A stretch of 16,466 nucleotides of DNA, from the NCBI GenBank assembly GCA_017404585.1, contig JAFRCB010000316.1, positions 1-16,466 of the forward strand, written 5' to 3'. The position numbers and the translations under genes were made by a program. The stretch's first letter is position 1; each line of letters opens with the position of its first letter. A model generated the notes under the pieces. That model had not been told where the DNA came from. It made no database searches and saw only the letters and a list, made by a program, of their open reading frames with translations. Below are positions 7,748 through 14,486 of this stretch, piece after piece. The stretch comes from Lachnospiraceae bacterium (GTDB lineage Bacteria > Bacillota > Clostridia > Lachnospirales > Lachnospiraceae).

Positions 7748-9028
7748 TCAATCAAGATAGTGCACAAACAACCCGCTCCTGAGCTTCGGCTCGAACCACG
7801 TTGACTTCGGCGGCATGATTGCGCCTGCATCCGCGATATCCATAAGATCGTCGAGCGTCGTCGGATACATGGCAAATGCCACCGCACACCCGCCGTCCAC
7901 CAGCTTCACAAGCTCCTTTAGTCCTCGGATCCCGCCGATGAAAGAAATCCGGCTGTCCGTGCGCGGATCGCCGATCGCAAGCACCGGTGTCAGAAGATTC
8001 TTCTGGAGGATGGATACATCCAGGCGCGAGACCGGATCATTCTCGTCGAATGTCCCGGCTTTGGCGGTCAGCTTGTACCACCTGCCTGAGATATACATGG
8101 ATACATCATGCTTCTTAGCCGGGCGATACTGCTCGAGAAATTCAGCATCTTTGGCCTTGTCCGCAGGCATTTCTGCCATAGGGGCAATATCAAATGAAAC
8201 ATTGACTTTAGAAAAGAACTCTTCCTCAGTGAGACCATTCAAATCATGCACTACGCGGTTGTAGTCATATATGTGAAGAACATCACTCGGGAACAGAACA
8301 GAGAGGAAGAAATTGAATTCCTCCGTGCCGTCATAGTCCGGATGCTCCGCTCTTCTCATGAGGCCTACGCGGACCGCAGAAGCTGAGCGGTGATGGCCGT
8401 CAGCGATATAGAAAGCAGGAACAGTCTCAAAGTACTTCTCAAGCTCACTAATGGTATCGATGTCATCGATTTTCCAGACAGTGTGGGTAATGCCGTCCAC
8501 AGCCACAAAGTCATAAATCGGGTCGTGGGAAGCCATCCAGTCAGCTGAAAACTGACCGATAAACCCATTGTCACGGAAAGTCAGGAAAATAGGTCCCGTA
8601 TTGGCATTGCATGTATCAACGTGCCTTACACGGTCCTCCTCCTTGTCGGCTCTCGTCAGCTCATGTTTCTTGATGATATTATTTTGGTAATCATCAATCG
8701 AGGCACACCCGACAATACCGGCCTGAGCGCGCCCGTTCATGATCTGTCTGTAAATGAAATACGCAGGTTTGTCATCCCGAATGTTCACGCCGTCATCGAG
8801 CATCTTCTGAAGATTCTCCGCGGCTTTTGCATAGACAGCAGCATCGTAAATATCTATAGACGGCTCAAGATCCACCTCCGCCTTATCCACATGCAGGAAT
8901 GAAAAAGGATCGTCTTTCACCATCTCCCTGGCTTCAGCGCTGTTCATAACGTCGTACGGAAGTGCGGCGACCTTATCAGCGACCTGCTCATTGGGCCGTA
9001 CTGCTGTAAACGGTCTGAATACTGCCAT
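7748..9028 (-). CDS. DUF1015 family protein, probable partner in phosphoserine/serine metabolism
   Basis: The product is 426 residues. It belongs to the DUF1015 family, soluble proteins of unproven function often encoded next to serC and serA. The start MAVFRPFTAVRP and the YIADGHHRSASA block (D210, G211, H212, H213, R214) are family hallmarks. KHELTRADKEEDR (121-133) is another conserved-looking charged stretch. The DGHHR motif resembles the active-site motif of ParB/sulfiredoxin-fold enzymes such as the free serine kinase SerK, which hints at phosphate chemistry (inference). ATG 9028 is preceded by AAGGAGG at ideal spacing, 22 bases after the serC stop, so the two genes form one unit. In-frame sequence upstream to 9073 runs into serC and is not expected to be translated. 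Confidence 0.85.
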   Translation of the reverse strand: MAVFRPFTAVRPNEQVADKVAALPYDVMNSAEAREMVKDDPFSFLHVDKAEVDLEPSIDIYDAAVYAKAAENLQKMLDDGVNIRDDKPAYFIYRQIMNGRAQAGIVGCASIDDYQNNIIKKHELTRADKEEDRVRHVDTCNANTGPIFLTFRDNGFIGQFSADWMASHDPIYDFVAVDGITHTVWKIDDIDTISELEKYFETVPAFYIADGHHRSASAVRVGLMRRAEHPDYDGTEEFNFFLSVLFPSDVLHIYDYNRVVHDLNGLTEEEFFSKVNVSFDIAPMAEMPADKAKDAEFLEQYRPAKKHDVSMYISGRWYKLTAKAGTFDENDPVSRLDVSILQKNLLTPVLAIGDPRTDSRISFIGGIRGLKELVKLVDGGCAVAFAMYPTTLDDLMDIADAGAIMPPKSTWFEPKLRSGLFVHYLD

Positions 9029-9050
9029 GTCTGCCTCCTTATGACACACC

Positions 9051-10142
9051 TTACTTCTGATGCTCAGCCGCAAACTCCTTCATATACTCAACAAGCGCGA
9101 TTACGCCTTCCTTCGGCATCGCATTGTAGATGGATGCACGCATGCCGCCGGTAACTCTGTGTCCCTTGAGGTTTGAGAATCCATGAGCTGCCTGACCTTT
9201 GACGAATTCTGCATCGAGCGCATCGTCCCCCGTGCGGAAAGTGACGTTCATGATGGAACGGTCTTCCCTAGCAGCTGCCGCCTTGAAGAAATCCTGAGAG
9301 TCAAGATAGTCGTACAGGATCCCGGCCTTCTCCTCATTGCGCCTCTGCATCTCGGCAAGACCGCCCTGCTCCATCAGATAATCCGTGACAAGCTTCACGA
9401 AATAAATCGGGAAGCAGGGAGGTGTGTTCAACATGGACTCTTTGTCAGCCATGATCTTGTAATCCCAGATCTTCGGAGTGATCGGCATCGCGTTGCCGAT
9501 CAGATCCTCGCGGACGATAACGATCGCCATACCTGCCGGAGCCATGTTCTTCTGGACACCTGCGTAGATCATGCCGAACCTGGAGACATCCACCGGCTCG
9601 GAGAGAATGCTTGAAGACATATCAGCTACAAGCGGAACATCACCCGTGTCCGGAATATACTGGAACTTTGTGCCGAAAATCGTGTTGTTCCAGCACACAT
9701 GTACATAATCAGCGTCCGGGCTCAACTTCAGCTCATCCTGACGCGGAATGCGTGTAAAGTTTACGTCTTTAGTTGTCGCAATTTCTCTTGCGTCGAGATA
9801 TTTTTTAGCTTCCTTCAGCGCGCCTCCGGAGAAATTTCCGGAAACAATGTAATCAGCGACTTTATTCTTATTTCCCAGATTCATCGGAAGAGATGCAAAT
9901 ACACCGCTCGCGCCGCCCTGCAAAAACAGGACCTTGTAGTTGTCCGGGATGTTCATGATCTTTCTCATATTGGCTTCAGCAGCCTTGATGATATCATCGA
10001 ACACCTTGGATCTGTGACTCATCTCAAGAACGGACATGCCGGAGCCTTCGCAGTTCAGGAGTTCTGCCTGTGCTTTGAGCAGGACCTCTTCCGGAAGGAT
10101 GGACGGACCTGCGGAGAAATTGTAAATTCTACCTTCAATCAT
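9051..10142 (-). CDS. serC: SerC, phosphoserine aminotransferase
   Basis: The 363-residue product is a class V PLP aminotransferase. It converts 3-phosphohydroxypyruvate and glutamate to O-phosphoserine and 2-oxoglutarate in serine synthesis. It begins with the classic IYNFSAGP and has QGGAS (75-79) and the PLP lysine K198 in AGVQKNMAPAG, the position known for SerC. Length and motifs are normal. ATG 10142 follows AGGAGG. It has its own promoter and is followed by the DUF1015 gene. No serA is present here, although serC-serA-DUF1015 is a common arrangement. It may be ordinary serine synthesis, or it may feed phosphoserine to the neighbouring threonine-synthase-like enzyme (speculative). Confidence 0.95.
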   Translation of the reverse strand: MIEGRIYNFSAGPSILPEEVLLKAQAELLNCEGSGMSVLEMSHRSKVFDDIIKAAEANMRKIMNIPDNYKVLFLQGGASGVFASLPMNLGNKNKVADYIVSGNFSGGALKEAKKYLDAREIATTKDVNFTRIPRQDELKLSPDADYVHVCWNNTIFGTKFQYIPDTGDVPLVADMSSSILSEPVDVSRFGMIYAGVQKNMAPAGMAIVIVREDLIGNAMPITPKIWDYKIMADKESMLNTPPCFPIYFVKLVTDYLMEQGGLAEMQRRNEEKAGILYDYLDSQDFFKAAAAREDRSIMNVTFRTGDDALDAEFVKGQAAHGFSNLKGHRVTGGMRASIYNAMPKEGVIALVEYMKEFAAEHQK

Positions 10143-10160
10143 AATATGTGCCTCCTCTAA

Positions 10161-10181
10161 TTGACCAGCTTATGCTGTCAA
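10161..10181 (-). promoter_or_regulatory. Bulged inverted repeat at the serC transcript start; contains a shared 13-base motif
   Basis: On the minus strand TTGACAGC pairs with GCTGGTCAA around an ATAA loop with one bulged G. It begins about where the serC promoter would start transcription. It contains TGACAGCATAAGC (minus strand of 10168-10180), which recurs exactly upstream of the 489-residue PLP gene at 13417-13429. It could be an operator or a 5'-end mRNA hairpin. Confidence 0.45.
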
Positions 10182-10187
10182 GCACAT

Positions 10188-10217
10188 ATTATAGGTCACA
10201 CCGCTACGCTTTGTCAC
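10188..10217 (-). promoter_or_regulatory. serC promoter
   Basis: On the minus strand GTGACA (plus 10212-10217) and TATAAT (plus 10188-10193) are separated by 18 bases. This matches the housekeeping consensus at 5/6 and 6/6. The predicted transcript starts near 10181, leaving a leader of about 40 bases before the serC ATG. Confidence 0.65.
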
Positions 10218-10237
10218 GTTAAATCTGAAAAATTTTC

Positions 10238-10275
10238 GATATTGTAATATCGCAATACTATATTTTTACAAAAAT
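10238..10275. promoter_or_regulatory. Two AT-rich dyads upstream of the serC promoter
   Basis: CGATATT-GT-AATATCG (10238-10253) and ATTTTT-AC-AAAAAT (10262-10275) are both perfect inverted repeats. The first is centred about 65 bases before the predicted serC start, a position typical of activators. It also overlaps a TATTG/CAATA dyad. It lies 62-77 bases after the threonine-synthase-like stop and has AAAATTTTT following on the minus strand, so a weak terminator is an alternative. Confidence 0.3.
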
Positions 10276-10314
10276 TGGTTAAAACAGCTGCCCCAAAGTA
10301 TAGCATCATGCAAA

Positions 10315-11550
10315 TCAAGCCAGCTCCGGAAGCTCCTTAAGCAGCAGATCCATCTCCGGCGGTATACAGATCGGCTCCCCGGCTGCCTTGATCGCGTTAT
10401 TGACGTCTTTTAGGCCGTTGCCGGTGACAACGCTGACGACCGAAGCATCTTTCTCTATGAGTCCGAGCTCGATGGCTTTCTTGATGCCCGCTGTTCCCGT
10501 CGCTCCTGCAGGTTCTGCAAATACTCCCTGAGTCCGCCCGAGCAGCCTCATTGCCGCAAGGATCTCTTCGTCAGATACATTTACACAGACACCGTTCGAT
10601 TCGCGGATTGCCCTGATGGCCTTGATCGGATTTCTCGGTACACCGACCGCGATTGAATCAGCAATCGTATTCTCCGGCTGCGGAGACCACTCTTCTGTTC
10701 CCGCAGCTGCCGCCGTGTTGATCGGGCAGCACCCTGAAGCCTGGACACTGATAATGCGGGGCAGTCTGTCGATGAAACCGGCCGCATACATGTCCTTAAA
10801 GCCCTTCCAGAGACCTGCGATTGTGCATCCGTCGCCTACGGAAATAGCTACATAGTCTGTCATCTTGAATTTCAGCTGTTCAGCAATCTCAAGAGCGACA
10901 GTCTTCTTGCCTTCCATGAGATACGGGTTGATTGCCGCGTTCCTGTTATACCAGCCCCAGCGGTCAATAGCTTCCGCTGACAGACGGAATGTGTCCTCAT
11001 AGGTTCCTTTTACAGAGATAACGGTCGCTCCGAACATCATGAGCTGGGCTACCTTCCCCTTGGGTGCGCGCTCCGGCACAAAGATATATGTCTTCATGCC
11101 TGCCGCCGCGGCATTTCCCGCAAGAGAGCTGGCAGCGTTGCCTGTGGATGAACATGCGATGATATTCTTGCCGGCTTCCTCCGCCTTGACGACCGCCATC
11201 GCAGAAGCCCGGTCCTTCAGGGAAGCTGTCGGATTGATGCCGTCATCCTTAATATAGAGAGTCTTGATTCCGAGAGTATCCGCCAAGCGGTCAGCCTTAT
11301 AGAACGGTGACATGCCGACACGCAGCTTGGGAAGCTTCCCCCTGCCTTCTACCGGCAGGAACTCCATGTATCTCCACATGGTCCGGTCCTCACGGTCCAT
11401 AAGCCCATATGGTGTCAGTTTCGATTTTATATATTCATAGTCGTACTCGATATCCATGATGCCGCCGCAGCTCGGGCATACTGTGATATCGGGCGTCGCT
11501 TCGATCATCTTTCCACAAATCGTACACTTTGCGCCGATAACGTTCTTCAT
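10315..11550 (-). CDS. Threonine-synthase-like PLP enzyme with N-terminal zinc ribbon
   Basis: The product has 411 residues. C9/C12 and C25/C28 form a rubredoxin-like zinc ribbon. A fold-type-II PLP core follows with the Schiff-base lysine K112 (TASLKDRAS), SSTGNAA (134-140) and the phosphate loop GDGCTIAG (239-246). The family includes threonine synthase (O-phosphohomoserine to threonine) and the archaeal cysteate synthase, which uses O-phosphoserine and has a similar layout. Threonine synthase is the default call, but a serC neighbour and no thrA/thrB make a paralogue with another substrate possible. ATG 11550 is preceded by GCAGGTG at long spacing. Spacers of 172 and 245 bases on either side suggest its own transcription unit. 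Confidence 0.8.
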   Translation of the reverse strand: MKNVIGAKCTICGKMIEATPDITVCPSCGGIMDIEYDYEYIKSKLTPYGLMDREDRTMWRYMEFLPVEGRGKLPKLRVGMSPFYKADRLADTLGIKTLYIKDDGINPTASLKDRASAMAVVKAEEAGKNIIACSSTGNAASSLAGNAAAAGMKTYIFVPERAPKGKVAQLMMFGATVISVKGTYEDTFRLSAEAIDRWGWYNRNAAINPYLMEGKKTVALEIAEQLKFKMTDYVAISVGDGCTIAGLWKGFKDMYAAGFIDRLPRIISVQASGCCPINTAAAAGTEEWSPQPENTIADSIAVGVPRNPIKAIRAIRESNGVCVNVSDEEILAAMRLLGRTQGVFAEPAGATGTAGIKKAIELGLIEKDASVVSVVTGNGLKDVNNAIKAAGEPICIPPEMDLLLKELPELA

Positions 11551-11612
11551 AATATTTGCACCTGCTCTGTTTTTTATGTATTAAGACAGTTTTGTTTTCT
11601 GATATTTTCTAT

Positions 11613-11676
11613 CAAGAACGCCTCGACGTTCTTGCCGCGCCGCGCAAAGTGCGAAGCACCTTCATCATTGCGCGGC
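11613..11676. repeat. GC-rich nested palindrome (REP-like intergenic element)
   Basis: Three stems lie close together in an AT-rich spacer. CAAGAACG/CGTTCTTG (11613-11620, 11627-11634) has a 6-base loop. GCCGCGCAA/TTGCGCGGC (11639-11647, 11668-11676) is 9 bp. GTGC/GCAC (11649-11652, 11656-11659) sits inside the second. The contrast in GC with its surroundings and the stacked symmetry suggest a dispersed intergenic repeat. Copy number cannot be seen from one window. No U-tract follows on either strand. Confidence 0.45.
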
Positions 11677-11706
11677 TGCGATCCGCCGGAGGCATTTAAT
11701 TGAAAG

Positions 11707-11742
11707 GCAGCCAGGTCCATATTAATCCGGTCCTTTAGCTGC
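11707..11742 (-). terminator. Hairpin after the 489-residue PLP gene, possible weak terminator
   Basis: On the minus transcript GCAGCTA pairs with TGGCTGC. After a two-base bulge and one mismatch, further GG/CC and CC/GG pairs close around an AT-rich loop. Only CTTTC follows, so termination would be weak. Its sequence parallels the strong terminator at 7657-7692 (GCAGCCA ... TAGCTGC on the plus strand in both). Confidence 0.4.
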
Positions 11743-11795
11743 ATTCGAAATTCAAATTTTTAGCAAAAGCAACTGACAACACATATGAGTGAAAA

Positions 11796-13265
11796 TCAAA
11801 GCTTCTTCAGCAGCCCTGTCTCCTCATTGAACGCATTGATCAGCTCGTCGACCCTGTCAGCATCCTTCTTGACAGAATCCCAGGTATTCTCTGTATCATA
11901 CCACAGATCATTGAGCTCCTCGGAGGTCTTGCCCTGCTGCTCGACCCATGTGTAATACTTGAGATTGTGGACACGCTTCCTGTCTGTGTAGCGAAGCTCG
12001 ATCATATTGTCTGTCTTCTCACCGAGAATATGTACATGGTAGTCGAGCGCTGCCTTCTCGTGCGTATACTCGCCGTCCTCATCCTGAAGCTCCTTGATTC
12101 TGGACTGATACATATCCGCTGAATCTGTCATGACCGTGCCGATGACGTCATTCTCTGTCAGCTCATAGTACTTGGCCATCTTGATGGCGCAGAGCATATT
12201 TGCAATACCGGAAATACCGAAGTATCCGAGAAGATCGACGAGTGCCGGATCTACGCCCTGCTCTTTAAGATAGTCGCGGCCGACCGGCTCATTGAAGAGG
12301 CGGAGAAGCTTCTGGGAATCCTCATCATCGATGTCGACGACCAGATCTGTATTCTTTACATTGTGGATCCACGGTACATGCTTGTCGCCGATACCCTCGA
12401 TGCGGTGAGCGCCGAAACCGTTGTCAAGAAGAGTCGGGCACTGGAGAGCTTCACCGACACCGACTTTGGCTGTCGGATACAGGTCTTTGATGCGGTCGCC
12501 CGCAGCCATCGTTCCCGCTGAGCCGGATGTAAAGATGACGCCTGCCAGTCTCATGCCGTCGCTCTTCATCTCCTCAAATGCATCCGCAATCGCGTTGCCT
12601 GTTACATTATAATGCCACATATAGTTGCCCATCTGCTCGAACTGGTTGAAGATCATGCATTCCGGCTGCTGGGACAGCTCATGGGTCTTGTCAAAAATCT
12701 CCTTGACGTTGGACTCGGAACCCGGCGTCGCAATGATCTCGCTGGCGATGGTCTTAAGCCAGTCAAAGCGCTCGCGGCTCATGCCCTGCGGAAGGATAGC
12801 GACCGAGTAGCAGTCAAGAAGCTTGGAGTTGAATGCGCCGCCGCGGCAGTAATTGCCTGTGGACGGCCATACTGCCTTGTGATAATCAGAATCGAACTGA
12901 CCGGTGACAAGGCGCGGCGCAAGGCATCCGAAGGAGGCGCCGACTTTGTGGCAGCCGGTCGGGAACCATTTGCCTATCATGCAGATAATCTTTGCCTTCA
13001 CACCCGTGAGCTCTGACGGAAGAACAATATAGTTCGGGCCGTGGAAGAGACCACCGCTCTCCTTCTGCTCCTTCTTCCATGTAATTCGATAGAGGTTCAG
13101 CGGATTGACATCCCAGAGGCCGACCCCCTTCAGCTGTTCCTTGATTGCATCCGGAATCAGCTCCGGATTCTTCATCTGTGCAATCGTCGGAATGATAATG
13201 TTGTTCTCTCTGGCTCGCGCGATATTATGTTTGAGTCCCTGTTCGTTAATCTTAAGATTGATCAT
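11796..13265 (-). CDS. Fold-type-II PLP-dependent enzyme, unrecognised subfamily (489 aa)
   Basis: This is probably a lyase or beta-replacement enzyme. Evidence for the fold is the PLP lysine K107 in PTGCHKVGASFG, the substrate-loop motif STGNY (135-139), the glycine-rich FTSGSAGTMAAG (245-256) and GISGIAN (350-356). At 489 residues it is longer than cysteine synthase or diaminopropionate ammonia-lyase (300-400). The last 100 or so residues (from about 390) form a charged extension I cannot place. It is not a YgeX: the known E. coli YgeX motifs around its lysine and its length differ. ATG 13265 is chosen for the AGGAGGAG just before it; the open frame back to 13391 lacks support. Being divergent from the regulator and next to ygeY suggests a role in the same pathway, perhaps the terminal ammonia-releasing step (inference). 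Confidence 0.75.
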   Translation of the reverse strand: MINLKINEQGLKHNIARARENNIIIPTIAQMKNPELIPDAIKEQLKGVGLWDVNPLNLYRITWKKEQKESGGLFHGPNYIVLPSELTGVKAKIICMIGKWFPTGCHKVGASFGCLAPRLVTGQFDSDYHKAVWPSTGNYCRGGAFNSKLLDCYSVAILPQGMSRERFDWLKTIASEIIATPGSESNVKEIFDKTHELSQQPECMIFNQFEQMGNYMWHYNVTGNAIADAFEEMKSDGMRLAGVIFTSGSAGTMAAGDRIKDLYPTAKVGVGEALQCPTLLDNGFGAHRIEGIGDKHVPWIHNVKNTDLVVDIDDEDSQKLLRLFNEPVGRDYLKEQGVDPALVDLLGYFGISGIANMLCAIKMAKYYELTENDVIGTVMTDSADMYQSRIKELQDEDGEYTHEKAALDYHVHILGEKTDNMIELRYTDRKRVHNLKYYTWVEQQGKTSEELNDLWYDTENTWDSVKKDADRVDELINAFNEETGLLKKL

Positions 13266-13416
13266 TTTTCTCCTCCTGAACTCTGAATGTGCTGTTTCTC
13301 CTTGCCATGCAGCATAAAGCATCGCTCCTTGCGCCTGAGATGAGATTGGAGTCAGCAGACGCTGATATTTGCAAATGCAACTCACCCTCAAGCATTATAA
13401 CAAATCATCGAATCAC

Positions 13417-13429
13417 GCTTATGCTGTCA
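13417..13429 (-). promoter_or_regulatory. 13-base motif shared with the serC leader (candidate operator)
   Basis: TGACAGCATAAGC on the minus strand is identical to the copy at 10168-10180. Here it lies about 20-35 bases downstream of the predicted start of the PLP-gene transcript; at serC it lies at the predicted start. Both positions suit a repressor site. The serC hairpin partner is not conserved here, which favours DNA recognition over a shared RNA fold. Confidence 0.45.
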
Positions 13430-13456
13430 GACATTTGTCATGGCATTCTTATAAAA

Positions 13457-13485
13457 ATTCTATCATTTGTGCTATATTTTAGCAA
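13457..13485 (-). promoter_or_regulatory. Promoter candidate for the 489-residue PLP gene
   Basis: On the minus strand TTGCTA (plus 13480-13485) and TAGAAT (plus 13457-13462) are 17 bases apart, matching consensus at 4/6 and 5/6. The spacer contains a GCTA/TAGC dyad. Confidence 0.45.
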
Positions 13486-13663
13486 CAGCCATCCACAAAT
13501 TTTTAGAGTTAAAAAATTATTTTTAGTCTACAGCTTGTAATAATCCTCATGTATGATATGATTATTATAATAATAAGAAGCGAAAATTTTCTTCCTTTTC
13601 CGGCCGGAGTAGAAAATCATTGCCGGCAGGCGGAAAATTTGAGAGAAAAGAAAGGAGTGACCC

Positions 13664-14302
13664 TTGGAAGATCTGACATTCACCACTCTGAAACAGTTAG
13701 CCCGGGGTCTTGCCGAACAGTTCGGGAGCAATTGTGAAATCGTTATCCACGACCTATCTGAAGAACATATTGATAATTCCATCGTCCACATAGAGAACGG
13801 TCACGTTACCGGCAGAAAACTCGGCGGCAGTCCATCGAACGTCGTCATCGAAGCCATCCAGAAAAATCCGGATGATCTGGAAGACCAATATGCATACCTC
13901 ACAAGGACCGATAGCGGCAGGATCCTGAAATCCACGACAATTTTCATTAAGGGAGAAGATAAAAGACCCCGATACGTACTTGCCATCAACTACGATATAA
14001 CAAACCTGCTTGCCCTGGAGAGCACCATAAAAAGTCTCACGACTACCGGTGAGGATGCAGATGCCGACCAGCCCACCCCCATCCCAATGGATGTCAACCA
14101 GCTTCTCGACGAACTCATCGCTCAGAGCGTGGAGCTTGTCGGTGTTCCGGTAGCCTATATGACAAAAGAGGACAAGATCAAAGCCATCCAGTTCCTGAAC
14201 GATTCCGGTGCTTTCCTGATCACAAAATCGGGGGATAAAGTCTCAAAGTTCTTCGGCATCTCGAAGTACACGCTTTACTCCTACGTCAATATCAACAAGT
14301 AA
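13664..14302 (+). CDS. YheO/DauR-type transcriptional regulator (PAS-like sensor plus HTH)
   Basis: The product has 212 residues. An N-terminal YheO-like PAS domain (about 8-120) includes IVIHDL, DNSIVHIENGHVTGRKLGG (37-55) and YVLAINYDIT (104-113). The C-terminal helix-turn-helix (about 168-210) includes DKVSKFFGISKYTLYSYVN. The family includes DauR, a repressor of D-arginine catabolism, and other amino-acid-linked regulators; the ligand here is unknown. Translation starts at TTG, placed by GGAG six bases upstream; no ATG nearby fits. It is divergent from the PLP gene and precedes ygeY and ygeW, so it is the obvious candidate local regulator. E. coli's equivalent cluster instead carries the sigma-54-type YgeV. 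Confidence 0.87.
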   Translation: MEDLTFTTLKQLARGLAEQFGSNCEIVIHDLSEEHIDNSIVHIENGHVTGRKLGGSPSNVVIEAIQKNPDDLEDQYAYLTRTDSGRILKSTTIFIKGEDKRPRYVLAINYDITNLLALESTIKSLTTTGEDADADQPTPIPMDVNQLLDELIAQSVELVGVPVAYMTKEDKIKAIQFLNDSGAFLITKSGDKVSKFFGISKYTLYSYVNINK

Positions 14303-14349
14303 TTTGCCGGATTACAGCCGGTACAATATTTAGAAAACACAGAACCAGC

Positions 14350-14447
14350 GGTGAGAGTCTCCTTTGAATATCCCGCCAACCTAAGGCGGTTGGTTTCTCT
14401 CACCCGGATGTAACTCACCAACCTTAAGGTGGGAGTTTCTCTCACCC
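14350..14447 (+). repeat. Two 42-base-period tandem hairpin units in the ygeY leader
   Basis: GTTTCTCTCACCC occurs at 14393-14405 and 14435-14447, and CCAACCT(T)AAGG at 14376-14386 and 14418-14429; both pairs are 42 bases apart. Each unit has its own hairpin: CCGCC/GGCGG with loop AACCTAA in the first, CTCACC/GGTGGG with loop AACCTTAA in the second. The first can alternatively form CCAACC/GGTTGG. GGTGAGAG at 14350-14357 is complementary to CTCTCACC in both units, allowing competing folds. It could be a leader regulatory RNA for ygeY-ygeW or a remnant of IS200/IS605-type end hairpins. No known riboswitch consensus is recognised. Confidence 0.55.
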
Positions 14448-14486
14448 AAGCAGCAGCTAACACCATGAATAATAGTGGAGGTCAAA

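Larger units (their letters stand above)
13266..13663. other. Divergent regulatory spacer between the PLP gene and the regulator
   Basis: No gene is supported in these 398 bases. Contents: a minus-strand promoter (13457-13485), the 13-base motif shared with the serC leader (13417-13429), a perfect ATTTGCAAAT palindrome (13367-13376), and a small TCAGC-AGAC-GCTGA dyad next to it. On the regulator side a perfect TTATTATAATAA palindrome (13562-13573) contains TATAAT (13566-13571), without a good -35. A second minus-strand TATAAT at 13395-13400 also lacks a -35. The long leader of about 185 bases before the PLP gene leaves room for RNA control, but no known riboswitch was recognised. Confidence 0.55.

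Noticed and set aside
11796..13265. Assignment of the 489-residue PLP gene as YgeX (diaminopropionate ammonia-lyase)
   Set aside because: Length, sequence around the PLP lysine and C-terminal extension do not match YgeX as I know it; only the fold type is shared.
13266..13391. Extended N-terminus (42 residues) for the 489-residue PLP protein
   Set aside because: The ATG at 13265 has an ideal AGGAGGAG site and gives a normal start; the upstream stretch is leader sequence with palindromes.
13266..13450. Riboswitch in the long leader of the 489-residue PLP gene
   Set aside because: Only small dyads are present and no conserved core of a known class (glycine, lysine, purine) could be matched by eye.
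14350..14447. CRISPR array
   Set aside because: Only two diverged units of 42 bases with no distinct spacers and no cas genes.
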